A stretch of DNA of 64,000 bases from Aquipuribacter sp. SD81 (lineage in GTDB: Bacteria; Actinomycetota; Actinomycetes; Actinomycetales; JBBAYJ01), in the NCBI RefSeq assembly GCF_037153975.1, contig NZ_JBBAYJ010000004.1:1-64000 (forward strand), in the 5' to 3' direction. The translations under genes and the position numbers were made by a program. Numbering within the stretch: position 1 is the first letter of the stretch; every line of letters begins with the position of its first letter. The notes beneath the pieces were generated by a model. That model was not told the DNA's origin, made no database searches, and saw nothing but the letters and a program-made list of their open reading frames with translations. Below, one piece after another: positions 52,154 through 60,268 of the stretch.

Positions 52154-53188
52154 GCGACCAATGTCACCCGCCGCGTCGACGCCCGCACGCCCGCCGAGCC
52201 CGCGTTCGCTCGTGCGCTGTGGCTGGAGGAGCCCGGCCGCTACACGCTGCGCGAGCAGCCGCTGCCCGTGCCCGGACCCGACGACGTCGTCGTCCGCACG
52301 CTGTTCTCCGGCGTGAGCCGTGGCACGGAGCGGCTCGTGCTCACCGGGGCGGTGCCGCCCGTCCACGCCGCGCGCATGCGGGCCCCGTTCCAGCAGGGCG
52401 ACCTGCCCGCGCCGGTCAGCTACGGCTACCTGGCCGTCGGCACGGTCGAGGCCGGACCCGACGGGCTGCTCGGGCGGACGGTGTTCTGCCTGCACCCGCA
52501 CCACGACCGCTTCGTCGTGCCCGTCGGCGCCGTCCGGGCCGTGCCGGACGCCGTGCCCGCGCGGCGGGCCGTGCTCGCGGGGACGGTGGAGACCGCCGTC
52601 AACGTGCTGTGGGACGCCGGGGTCCGCCTCGGCGACCGGGTCGCGGTCGTCGGCGGCGGCATGGTCGGGGCGTGCGTGGCCCGGCTGGCGGCGCAGGTGC
52701 CGGGGTGCGTCGTCGACCTCGTCGACCCGGCGCCGCAGCGCGGCCCGCTCGCGGCGGCGCTGCGGGTCGGGCACCGCCACCCCGACGAGCTCGGCGGGCA
52801 CGAGGCGGTCGGCGCCTACGACGTCGTGGTCCACACGTCGGCGACCGCGGCCGGGCTCGCGCTCGCGCTGCGGCTCGCGCCCGAGGACGGCGAGGTCGTC
52901 GAGGCGTCGTGGTTCGGGACGAGCGCCCCGGCGGTGCCGCTCGGGGAGGACGTGCACGTGCGCCGCGTCGCCATCCGACCGAGCCAGGTCGGGGCGGTCG
53001 CCGGGGCGCGGCGCGCGCGCCGCTCGACCGGCGACCGGCTCGACCTCGCGCTGCGGCTGCTCGCCGACCCCGCGCTCGACCACGTGCTCGGCGACGACGT
53101 GCCCTTCGCGGACCTGCCCGGCCGACTGCCCGACCTGCTGCTGCGCGGTGGCGCGGGGCTGTGCCCCGTGGTGACCTACGGACCGTGA
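52133..53188 (+). CDS. Zinc-binding alcohol dehydrogenase-like oxidoreductase
   Basis: A 351-residue MDR-superfamily protein. PDDVVVRTLFSGVSRGTERLVLTGAVP is the N-terminal GroES-like region, and VAVVGGGMVGACVARLAAQVPG is the nucleotide-binding Rossmann motif. The Cys/His set for catalytic zinc in classical alcohol dehydrogenases is not complete, as in the related threonine-dehydrogenase-like proteins. The GTG at 52133 is the only fitting start and overlaps the divergent phosphatidyltransferase by 21 bases. The stop overlaps the PTPS-like gene (GTGA). It is the first gene of a five-gene overlapping run. Reaction unknown. Confidence 0.82.
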   Translation: MDLAREHATNVTRRVDARTPAEPAFARALWLEEPGRYTLREQPLPVPGPDDVVVRTLFSGVSRGTERLVLTGAVPPVHAARMRAPFQQGDLPAPVSYGYLAVGTVEAGPDGLLGRTVFCLHPHHDRFVVPVGAVRAVPDAVPARRAVLAGTVETAVNVLWDAGVRLGDRVAVVGGGMVGACVARLAAQVPGCVVDLVDPAPQRGPLAAALRVGHRHPDELGGHEAVGAYDVVVHTSATAAGLALALRLAPEDGEVVEASWFGTSAPAVPLGEDVHVRRVAIRPSQVGAVAGARRARRSTGDRLDLALRLLADPALDHVLGDDVPFADLPGRLPDLLLRGGAGLCPVVTYGP

Positions 53189-53658
53189 GCCCCGCGCGCC
53201 CCGTCGCCGTCGAGCACGCCGTCACCGTCGAGGACTCGATGATGGTGGCGCACTCCCTCGCCGGGGAGGTGTTCGGCCCAGCGCAGCGGCTGCACGGCGC
53301 CACCTACGTGGTGCGGGCGACCTTCCGCCGCGACCGCCTCGACGCCGACGGCATCGTCGTCGACATCGGGGCCGCGGGCACCGTGCTCGGCGAGGTGCTC
53401 GCCGACCTCACGTACACGAACCTCGACGAGCACCCCGAGCTGGCCGGCGTGGTCACCACCACCGAGGTGCTCGCCGGCTTCGTCGCCTCGCGCCTCGTGG
53501 CGCGCGCCGCGGCCGGGGACCTGCGGGGCGCGGGTGACGACCTCACGTCGGTCGAGGTGTGGCTCGGCGAGAACCCGCGCGCGGCTGCGTCGTGCCGGGT
53601 CGTGCTGCGCGAGCCCGGCCCGGGCGCACCCGACGCGTGGCCGTGGGCAGGTCGCTGA
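53185..53658 (+). CDS. 6-pyruvoyl/6-carboxytetrahydropterin synthase-like protein with altered active site
   Basis: A 157-residue T-fold protein of the PTPS/QueD family. MVAHSLAGEVFGPAQRLHGATYVV aligns with the AAHRL...RLHGHSF zinc-binding region of QueD; His23 and His37 remain but the third zinc ligand is Ala39. The catalytic Cys before RLHG is absent (FGPAQ), and the LDHHxLN motif reads LTYTNLDE. DGIVVDIG and EVWLGEN at later positions keep the fold. It may therefore act on a different pterin-like substrate or without zinc. It overlaps the dehydrogenase stop by four bases and the glycosyltransferase start by about 20. Confidence 0.8.
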   Translation: MSPARPVAVEHAVTVEDSMMVAHSLAGEVFGPAQRLHGATYVVRATFRRDRLDADGIVVDIGAAGTVLGEVLADLTYTNLDEHPELAGVVTTTEVLAGFVASRLVARAAAGDLRGAGDDLTSVEVWLGENPRAAASCRVVLREPGPGAPDAWPWAGR

Positions 53659-54731
53659 GGTCGGGGCGCGAGCCGCTCACGCTGCTCGTGCCGGGCGACG
53701 TGGACCGGCCGACCGGCGGGAACGTCTGGGACCGGTGCGTGCGCGACGCCCTGGTCGCGGCGGGCGTCGACGTGCGGTGGCGTCCGGTCAGGGCTGGCTG
53801 GCCGGTGCCGCCCGACGGGCCGGACGCGCTCGAGCACGCGCTGGGCGAGGTGCCGGACGGCGGGGCGGTGCTCGTCGACGGCCTCCTGCTGTGCGCGTGG
53901 CCCGACGTCGCCCGCCGGCACGCGGGGCGGGTGCGGCTGTCGGTCGTCGTGCACCTGCCGCTCGCGCTGGAGAGCGGCCTCGACCTGGCCGAGGCGGAGC
54001 GCCTCGCGACCGCGGAGGAGCAGGTGCTGCACGCCGTCGCGCTCTCCGGCGCCGTCCTCACGACGTCCCGGTGGTGCGCCGTGCGGGTCCGTGGCGGGCT
54101 GGACGGCGTGCAGCCGGTCGTCGCCGTGCCCGGCACGACCCGGGCGCCCACCGCGTCCCCGGTGCGCGACAGCGGGTTCGCACGGCTGCTCGGCGTGGGC
54201 TCGCTCACGTCGCGCAAGGGCCACGACGTCCTGCTCGAGGCGCTGGGCGACGTCGGGGACGGGTGGCAGCTGCGTCTCGTCGGACCCGCGCCCGACCCGG
54301 CCCACGCGGCGGCGCTGCGCACACGCGCGGCCGACCTCGCTCGCAGCGGCGTCGTCGTCGAGCTGCCCGGACCCGCAGAGGGCGCGGCGCTCGAGGAGCA
54401 CTACGGGTGGGCCGACCTGCTGGTCGTGCCGTCGCGTCAGGAGACGTACGGCATGGTCGTCGGCGAGGCCCTCGTCCGCGGGCTGCCGTGCCTCGTGACG
54501 GCCGGTACCGGCCTCGTCGAGGCGCTCGGGACGGTCGGTGGCGCGACCCCCGGGCTCGTGGTGCCGCCGGAGGACCCGGCCGCCCTCGCGGAGGCGCTGC
54601 GGCGCTGGCGGGAGGGACCCGACCTGCGCGCACGGCTGCGGGCGCTCGCCCGCGACCGCGGCGACGCCCTCGCCCGGCACGGCTGGGACGCGTGCGCCGA
54701 CGTCGTCCGCCGCGCGGTGCTCGCCGCATGA
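53637..54731 (+). CDS. GT4-type glycosyltransferase
   Basis: A protein of about 364 residues with GT-B fold. GDVDRPTGGNVWDRCVRDALVAAGVDV is the N-terminal glycine-rich loop region, LLGVGSLTSRKGHDVLLEAL the typical GT4 C-domain start, LRLVGPAPDP follows, and the nucleotide-sugar site is QETYGMVVGEALVRGLPCLVTAG with the E-x7-E motif. It would transfer a sugar to an acceptor made by the cluster. GTG 53637 or 53643 overlaps the PTPS-like gene by roughly 20 bases, and the stop overlaps the methyltransferase (ATGA). Donor and acceptor unknown. Confidence 0.87.
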   Translation: MAVGRSLRSGREPLTLLVPGDVDRPTGGNVWDRCVRDALVAAGVDVRWRPVRAGWPVPPDGPDALEHALGEVPDGGAVLVDGLLLCAWPDVARRHAGRVRLSVVVHLPLALESGLDLAEAERLATAEEQVLHAVALSGAVLTTSRWCAVRVRGGLDGVQPVVAVPGTTRAPTASPVRDSGFARLLGVGSLTSRKGHDVLLEALGDVGDGWQLRLVGPAPDPAHAAALRTRAADLARSGVVVELPGPAEGAALEEHYGWADLLVVPSRQETYGMVVGEALVRGLPCLVTAGTGLVEALGTVGGATPGLVVPPEDPAALAEALRRWREGPDLRARLRALARDRGDALARHGWDACADVVRRAVLAA

Positions 54732-55621
54732 GCCCCCTCGCGGGCGCGGGCCCCACCGGCGGACCGGCGGACGGACCGGCGGGCTGGGCGACGACGTGGC
54801 TCGACCTGCGCGGCGAGGCGGACAGCCGCAGCCGCTCCGCGGAGCTGCTGACGACGGCCTTCGCCGCCGCGAGGGCGGCGCGACCCGGCCCGGCACCCGC
54901 CGACGGCGTGCCGCTCCGCGTCGTCGACGTCGGCTGCGGCGCGGGGGCGATGGCGCGCTGGGTCGTGACGCGGGCCGACGGCGTCCCGACCCGGTGGGTG
55001 CTGCTCGACCCCGACCCGTCGCTGCTGCGGGTCGGCCGCGGCCGGCTCGCGGACGCAGGCGCCACGGTCGACGCCGTGCGGGTCGGCACGAGCGACGACC
55101 TGCCGGACCTGCTCGGCGGGGAGCACGCGGTCGACCTCGTCGTGGCGAGCGCCCTGCTCGACGTCCTGCCCGGGCCGGCCGTCGCGCGCCTCGCGTCCGC
55201 GGTCGTCGCCGCCGGGGTGCCGCTGCTGTGCGCGCTGACCGTGACCGGCGAGGTCGTCCTCGACCCTCCCGACCCCGTCGACGCCCTCGCCCGCGACTGC
55301 GTCGCCCGCACGGCCACGACCGGCGGTGCGCTCGGTCCCGGGGCCGCCGACACGCTCGTCGCCGCCGCGAGCGCGGCGGGGGCCGGGGTCCGCAGCCGCG
55401 CCACGCCCTGGCGGCTCGACCCGACGCGTGACGCCGACCTGCTGCGGGCCTGGTGGGACGGCCACGCGGCCGCCGCCCGCCACGGAGCCGGGCCCGAGGA
55501 GCGGTCGACCGTCGAGGCGTGGGCCCGTCGGCGCGACACCGCCGTGGCCGTGGGCGGGCTCCGGGTCGTCGTGGCGCACACCGACGTCCTGCTCCTGCCC
55601 GTGCCGTGGGCGGGCCGGTGA
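54728..55621 (+). CDS. Class I SAM-dependent methyltransferase
   Basis: A 297-residue protein. Motif I is VVDVGCGAGAMARWVVTRADG, the acidic motif II is WVLLDPDPSLLRVGRG, and DLVVASALLDVLPGP is the post-motif segment. It uses S-adenosylmethionine to methylate an unknown acceptor, presumably the cluster product or an intermediate. N-terminal residues are Gly/Pro-rich. It overlaps both neighbours by four bases, supporting coordinated translation. Confidence 0.87.
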   Translation: MSPLAGAGPTGGPADGPAGWATTWLDLRGEADSRSRSAELLTTAFAAARAARPGPAPADGVPLRVVDVGCGAGAMARWVVTRADGVPTRWVLLDPDPSLLRVGRGRLADAGATVDAVRVGTSDDLPDLLGGEHAVDLVVASALLDVLPGPAVARLASAVVAAGVPLLCALTVTGEVVLDPPDPVDALARDCVARTATTGGALGPGAADTLVAAASAAGAGVRSRATPWRLDPTRDADLLRAWWDGHAAAARHGAGPEERSTVEAWARRRDTAVAVGGLRVVVAHTDVLLLPVPWAGR

Positions 55622-56601
55622 GGGCGGCGGCACCCGTTCCCGGCGCGTCCCGGCGGCCGCGGCTGCTGTGGCCGGCCGTCCGGCTCGGCGCGACGGTCGC
55701 CGTCCTCGGCACCGTCGCGGCGGTCGTCGGGGGCGACGCCGTGCGGGCGGGCGCCGCGGTGCTGGCCCCGGGGCCGGTCCTCGCCGCCCTCGGGCTGGGG
55801 GCGCTGTGGCGGGCGCTGGCGAGCCTGCGCTGGCTCGTGGTCTCCCGCGCGCTCGGGGCGGCGCTGCGTCCCGCGGACGCGTACGCGGAGTACGCGCGCA
55901 GCGAGCTGCTCAACGCGGTGGTGCCCGGCGGCGTGGTCGGCGACGTGGACCGGGCGCGGCGCCACGCCCGAGGCGTCGGCCGGCTCACGGCGGCGCGGGC
56001 GGTCGTCGTCGAGCGCGGCCTCGGCCAGGTGACCCTGCTGACCGCGACGGGCGGCGCGCTCGCGCTGGACCCGCGCCTGCTCGGCGTCACGGCCGGCGTC
56101 GACCGCCGGACCGTCGGGGTCGCCGTCGTCCTCGTGCTCGTCCTCGGCGCGGTCGTGCTCGCGGTGTGGCAGCCGTGGCGGGCCCGACCGGCGCGACCGG
56201 CTCACGGCGTCGCCGGTGACCGGGGCCGGCTGGCGGCGGCGCTCGGGCTGGGCCTGGTCGCCTCGGCAGGCGTGCTCGCGTGCTTCGTGGCGACGTTCCT
56301 GCTCGCGGCGGCCGTGACGGGTCTCGACGCGCCCGCGACGCAGGTGGTCCCCGCGGTGCTCGTCACCCTCGTCGTCTCCGCGGTGCCGTTGACGGTGAGC
56401 GGCTGGGGCGCCCGGGAGGCCGGCGCCGCGCTCGCCTTCGCGGCCGTCGGGGTCGGCGCCGCCGACGGGGTCGCCGCGTCCGTCGGCTACGGCCTGCTCG
56501 CGCTCGTCGCGGCGCTACCTGGCCTGCTCCCGCTGGCGCTCGCGCACCGCCGCGAGGTCGAGGTCGAAGCACACGTCGTCACCGAGCCGGAAGTTCCGTG
56601 A
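55618..56601 (+). CDS. LPG synthase TM-region/flippase-like membrane protein
   Basis: A 327-residue integral membrane protein with about eight hydrophobic segments and no soluble transferase domain. The RSELLNAVVPGGVVGDVDRARRHARGVG and VVVERGLGQVTLL segments are typical of the UPF0104/MprF flippase-like region (Pfam Lysyl-tRNA synthase TM family), as is PLTVSGWGAREAGAALAFAAVG. Such proteins move lipids across the membrane. The GTG overlaps the methyltransferase stop. The 3' end overlaps the convergent RibD-type gene by 87 bases. It fits export of a glycosylated lipid made by the cluster (inference). Confidence 0.83.
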   Translation: MRAAAPVPGASRRPRLLWPAVRLGATVAVLGTVAAVVGGDAVRAGAAVLAPGPVLAALGLGALWRALASLRWLVVSRALGAALRPADAYAEYARSELLNAVVPGGVVGDVDRARRHARGVGRLTAARAVVVERGLGQVTLLTATGGALALDPRLLGVTAGVDRRTVGVAVVLVLVLGAVVLAVWQPWRARPARPAHGVAGDRGRLAAALGLGLVASAGVLACFVATFLLAAAVTGLDAPATQVVPAVLVTLVVSAVPLTVSGWGAREAGAALAFAAVGVGAADGVAASVGYGLLALVAALPGLLPLALAHRREVEVEAHVVTEPEVP

Positions 56602-57387
56602 CGGCGGGCGGAGCGCGTCCCGGGCGAGCGCCGGGCCGGGCAGCCCGAGGCCGGTCGTGCCGTCGGCGCCCAGCAGCACCGGGGCGACGCTGAGGTGGAG
56701 CCGGTCGAGCGCCCCGGCGCGCACGAAGGCCGTCACGGTGCGCCCGCCACCCTCCACGAGGACCCGGCCGAGGCCGAGCCCCGCGAGCAGGTCGAGGACC
56801 GCGGGGGGCGGCACGGGTGCGCCGGCCGGACCCGCCGGCAGCCCCACAACCCGCACGGCAGCCCGACCCGCAACGGCCCGGCGGGCCCGCCGGACCCCTG
56901 CGGCGGAGACGAGCCACGTCGTGGGGGCGCCGTCGGCGAGCACGCGGCTGCCCACGGGGCAGCGGCCGGCCGGGTCGAGGACGACGCGGTGCGGGTGGGG
57001 ACCGGCGACCGCGCGCACCGTCAGCCGCGGGTCGTCGGCGCAGACCGTCCCCACGCCCACGAGGACGGCGTCGACCAGCGCGCGCAGCCGGTGCAGGTGC
57101 GCGCGGTCGGCGTCCCCGGTCACGTACCGGGCGTCGCCGGTGCGGGTCGCGATGCACCCGTCGAGGCTCTGGCCGAGCTGGCCGACGGCCAGGCGCCCGC
57201 GGGCGGTCGCCACCGGCCCGTACAGCGCGAGGAGGTCGGCCGCGTCCTCGTCGGACGGCTCGGGAGCGGCGTCGTCCGCCACCCGGGGAGCCGGCGGCCG
57301 TGCCCCGCCCGCCCGGGCGTCGCCCGGGGCACGGCCCGCGCGGGACAGCAGCCAGCGCCACGCGACCTCGGCGTCCGCGGCGACCAC
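56515..57387 (-). CDS. RibD C-terminal-type reductase
   Basis: A 290-residue protein with a RibD_C/dihydrofolate-reductase-like domain from about residue 95: RLAVGQLGQSLDGCIA, VGVGTVCADDPRLTVR, PHRVVLDPAGRCP, LVEGGGRTVTAFVRAGALDRLHLSVAPVLLG. The family reduces the ribosylamino-pyrimidine intermediate of riboflavin or related pterin-like compounds with NADPH. The deaminase half of RibD is absent; instead the N-terminus (about 1-90) is Ala-rich and without match. GTG 57387 is the start. It is convergent with the flippase-like gene and overlaps it by 87 bases. It may supply a reduced pyrimidine/pterin for the neighbouring cluster. Confidence 0.85.
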   Translation of the reverse strand: MVAADAEVAWRWLLSRAGRAPGDARAGGARPPAPRVADDAAPEPSDEDAADLLALYGPVATARGRLAVGQLGQSLDGCIATRTGDARYVTGDADRAHLHRLRALVDAVLVGVGTVCADDPRLTVRAVAGPHPHRVVLDPAGRCPVGSRVLADGAPTTWLVSAAGVRRARRAVAGRAAVRVVGLPAGPAGAPVPPPAVLDLLAGLGLGRVLVEGGGRTVTAFVRAGALDRLHLSVAPVLLGADGTTGLGLPGPALARDALRPPSRNFRLGDDVCFDLDLAAVRERQREQAR

Positions 57388-57517
57388 GACCCCATCCTCA
57401 CCCGGCACCGGCCCGCACCGCACCGCCGCCGGGCCCGGTGACCGCTCACCTACCCTCGTCCGGGCACGACCGGCCGGGCACGGGCCGTGCCGCGAGCCGC
57501 CGGAGAGGAGCCCCCGC

Positions 57518-58693
57518 ATGCAGTGCGACTACTACGACGCGGGGTCCTGCCGCTCGTGCGAGTGGATGGGTCGGCCCCACGACGAGCAGCTCGCCGACCT
57601 GCAGCGGCTGAGCGCGGCCGCGCTGGCCCGCCACGGCGACCTCCTCTGGGAGCCGCCCGTCGCCGGGCGGGAGTCCGGGTTCCGGTCGAAGGCGAAGATG
57701 GTCGTCGGCGGCAGCGTCGAGGCGCCGACGCTCGGCATCCTCGACGAGCACCGCCGCGGCACCGACCTGCGTCGCTGCGGCCTGCTGACACCTCGGCTCG
57801 CGGCCGCCATGCCCGTGCTCGCCGAGCTCGTGACCCGGGCGCGGCTCACCCCGTACGACGTGCCCGCCCGACGCGGCGAGCTCAAGCAGCTCGTGTGCCT
57901 CGACGCGGGCGACGGCCCGGCGGGCGACGGCGGCCTCATGGTGCGCGCGGTGCTGCGCTCCACCGAGGCGGTGCCGCGGCTGCGCCGGCAGCTGCCGTGG
58001 CTCACCGGGGCGCTCGCCGGGGTAGGCGCGCGCCTGGTCGTGCTGAGCGCCAACCTGCAGCCGCTGCACGCCGCGCTGCCCGAGGGCCCGGACGAGGTCG
58101 TCCTCACCGAGGCACGGACGCTGCCCGTCCCGGTCGGTGACGTCGTCCTCCACCTGCGCCCGCAGGGCTTCGTGCAGACCAACCTCGAGGTGGCGGGCGC
58201 GCTCTACCGGACGGCTGCCGCGTGGGTGTCGGCGCTGGTGCCGGCGCCCGCGGTGGTGTGGGACCTGTACTGCGGCGCCGGGGGGTTCGCGCTGCACCTC
58301 GCCGGACCGGGCCGGGAGGTGGTGGGGGTCGAGGTGAGCGCCGAGTCGGTCGCCGCCGCGTCACGCTCGCGCGACGAGCGCGGTGTGCCGGTCGGCGGCG
58401 ACGGCTCGGCCCGCTTCGTCGTGGGCGACGCGACGGCCCTCGACGGCTCGGCGGACCTCCCCGCCGCCGACCTCGTGGTGGTGAACCCGCCGCGACGCGG
58501 GCTCGGCGACGCCCTGTGCGCGGCCCTCGAGCGCTCCGGCGCCCGGCACCTGCTCTACAGCAGCTGCGCCGTGCCGAGCCTGGCCCGCGACCTCGACGCC
58601 CTGCCGTCGTGGCGCGCCGTCCGGGGCCGGGTCCTCGACATGTTCCCCCAGACCGCCCACCAGGAGGTCCTCGTCCTGCTCGAGAGGCGGTGA
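57518..58693 (+). CDS. rlmC: 23S rRNA (uracil-C5)-methyltransferase RlmC-type
   Basis: A 391-residue SAM-dependent RNA methyltransferase. The N-terminal cysteines CDYYDAGSCRSCEW bind an iron-sulfur cluster; GFRSKAKMVVGG follows. The catalytic part has VWDLYCGAGGFALHLA (motif I), VVVNPPRRGLG and the catalytic-cysteine motif LLYSSCAVPSLARDL, with HQEVLVLLERR at the end. It matches RlmC, which methylates U747 of 23S rRNA, better than RumA/TrmA because it lacks a TRAM domain. ATG 57518 is preceded by GGAGAGGAG. It diverges from the RibD-type gene. Confidence 0.9.
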   Translation: MQCDYYDAGSCRSCEWMGRPHDEQLADLQRLSAAALARHGDLLWEPPVAGRESGFRSKAKMVVGGSVEAPTLGILDEHRRGTDLRRCGLLTPRLAAAMPVLAELVTRARLTPYDVPARRGELKQLVCLDAGDGPAGDGGLMVRAVLRSTEAVPRLRRQLPWLTGALAGVGARLVVLSANLQPLHAALPEGPDEVVLTEARTLPVPVGDVVLHLRPQGFVQTNLEVAGALYRTAAAWVSALVPAPAVVWDLYCGAGGFALHLAGPGREVVGVEVSAESVAAASRSRDERGVPVGGDGSARFVVGDATALDGSADLPAADLVVVNPPRRGLGDALCAALERSGARHLLYSSCAVPSLARDLDALPSWRAVRGRVLDMFPQTAHQEVLVLLERR

Positions 58694-58762
58694 ACGGGTC
58701 CCCTCTCGCGCCGTGTGCCCCCACTCGGGGTACACCGCGTGCCCGGACCCCGTCCCCGGCAA

Positions 58763-58802
58763 GCCGGCGGGCCGGCGGGCCGGCGGGCCGGCGGGCCGGC
58801 GG
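58763..58802. repeat. Five perfect 8-bp tandem repeats (GCCGGCGG)
   Basis: GCCGGCGG is repeated five times without error over 40 bases, ending one base before the convergent anti-sigma-like stop at 58804-58806. Such perfect short repeats are prone to copy-number change. The 110-base gap between rlmC and that gene holds nothing else recognised. Confidence 0.9.
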
Positions 58803-58803
58803 C

Positions 58804-59532
58804 TCAGTAGAAGCAGTCGGCCGGGCGGATGCCGGCCTCCCGCAGCTGCTCGGCGAGCCCGTCCGCGGTGTCGCGGGGCGCGATGCCGCGCTCCTCGAGG
58901 CACTCGCGCATCCAGCGGGTGCGCGACGGGGCGTCCTGGAACTCCGGGCGGGTCTGGAACAGCGTGTCGGTGAGCGCCCACTCCCGGTCGTAGCACTCGG
59001 CGTCGACGCCGCTGCGCACCGCGGCGTCGGGGACCCCGCCCATGAAGGTCCCGTCGGACTGCAGGATCGGGTCCTCGGGGACGTCGAACCCCTCGGCGGC
59101 GAGGCACTGCCGGTACCGCTCGTACGCGGCGCGGTTCTCCGCCTCCGTGGCCACGCGGTCGTCGATCTCCGCCGCCTGCGCCTCGGAGATCCCGCTCAGG
59201 TCCGCGCCCAGGAGCGGGTCCGTCGTCGGCCCCGCCGGGGCCCCGTCCGCGGCGACCCGCCCGAGGAGGGGGTCCGTCACGCCGGACACCACGGCGGCGG
59301 TGCCGGTCACGAGGAGCGCGACGGCGGCGGCCACGAGCAGCGTGCTCGCGCGGCGGGGCCGCGGCGGGGGTGTCGCCCGCCGGGCGAGGACGCCGGACGG
59401 GGGCGCATCGTCGGCGTCGGTCCACACCCGGGCGAGGGCCCGGCGGCGACCTCCCGTGGTGTCGCGGACGTCGGCGTCACGGACCGGGTTGCGAGCGGCG
59501 AGCGCGTCCAGGTGCTCCTCCGTCGTGCTCAT
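58804..59532 (-). CDS. Membrane protein paired with ECF sigma factor (anti-sigma-like)
   Basis: A 242-residue single-pass membrane protein. Residues 1-60 are cytoplasmic and polar, a transmembrane helix spans about 63-85 (LLVAAAVALLVTGTAAVVSGV), and the rest is extracytoplasmic with four cysteines (YRQCLAAEGFD, AECYDREW, MRECLEERG and the C-terminal DCFY). A ZAS zinc anti-sigma motif is not seen, so the anti-sigma role is inferred only from coupling: its ATG overlaps the stop of the sigma gene. The cysteine-containing exterior might sense envelope or redox state. Confidence 0.65.
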   Translation of the reverse strand: MSTTEEHLDALAARNPVRDADVRDTTGGRRRALARVWTDADDAPPSGVLARRATPPPRPRRASTLLVAAAVALLVTGTAAVVSGVTDPLLGRVAADGAPAGPTTDPLLGADLSGISEAQAAEIDDRVATEAENRAAYERYRQCLAAEGFDVPEDPILQSDGTFMGGVPDAAVRSGVDAECYDREWALTDTLFQTRPEFQDAPSRTRWMRECLEERGIAPRDTADGLAEQLREAGIRPADCFY

Positions 59533-60107
59533 GCGTCCTCCGCGTGGGTGGTGCGTGCGAACGGGGCCGGTTCCTCGCTGCGGCGGGGGGTCGCGGCGGG
59601 CGCGGAAGGGACGGACCCCAGGTGCCCCCGGAGCCGTCGGCGGGCCCGGTGCAGCCTGACGTGGACCGCCGCGGTGCTGACCCCGAGGACGCGGGCGACC
59701 GAGGCCGCGTCCAGCTCCTCCCAGACGGACAGGCGCAGCAGCTCCTGGTCCGGCTCCGACAGCGACCCGAGCGCCGCCAGCACCCGGTCCTCCGGGCCGC
59801 TCGCGTGCGGGTGGCGGGCGGCCGCGTAGTTGACGCGGGCGTCGGCCAGCAGCCGCTCGTCGAGGGCCTCGCGACGGGCCGAGCCACGCCGGTGCGTGCT
59901 CAGGACCCGGCGCGCCGTCCCGTACAGCCACAGCCGCGCCCGGTCGCCCGGCGGCACGTCGTCGATCCGGCGCCACGCCACGGTGAAGGTGTCGGCGACC
60001 ACGTCGGCAGCGTCCTCGGCCGAGCCCGCGCGACGGATCGCGTAGGCCAGCAGCGGGCCGTAGCAGCGCTCGAACAGCTCCTCGAAGCGTTCGCGGTCGG
60101 TCGTCAC
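59529..60107 (-). CDS. ECF-family RNA polymerase sigma factor
   Basis: A 192-residue sigma-70-family factor. Region 2 is FEELFERCYGPLLAYAIRRAGSAEDAADVVADTFTVAWRRID, characteristic of region 2.1-2.4; region 4 is LSEPDQELLRLSVWEELDAASVARVLGVSTAAVHVRLHRARRRLR with the DNA-binding helix SVARVLGVSTAAVHVRLHRA. It lacks regions 1 and 3, as in ECF sigmas. GTG 60107 follows an AGGAGG-like site. The gene overlaps the anti-sigma-like gene by four bases. Target promoters are unknown. Confidence 0.88.
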   Translation of the reverse strand: MTTDRERFEELFERCYGPLLAYAIRRAGSAEDAADVVADTFTVAWRRIDDVPPGDRARLWLYGTARRVLSTHRRGSARREALDERLLADARVNYAAARHPHASGPEDRVLAALGSLSEPDQELLRLSVWEELDAASVARVLGVSTAAVHVRLHRARRRLRGHLGSVPSAPAATPRRSEEPAPFARTTHAEDA

Positions 60108-60268
60108 CCGTCCTCCTCCCCGGCGTCCCCGATGGTCCCTCACCCCGTACGTGGCCGGCCGGGCGAGGAGACTTACACCCGGCCCGTGACGACCCGTCCC
60201 GGGCGGCCGCGGACGGCGGTGCGCGCACGACGCGAGCCCCCCGGCCGTCCGGGCCGTCCGGGTCGCGC

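Noticed and set aside
58728-58733. GGGTAC on the plus strand after rlmC
   Set aside because: No plus-strand gene follows; the next gene is convergent.
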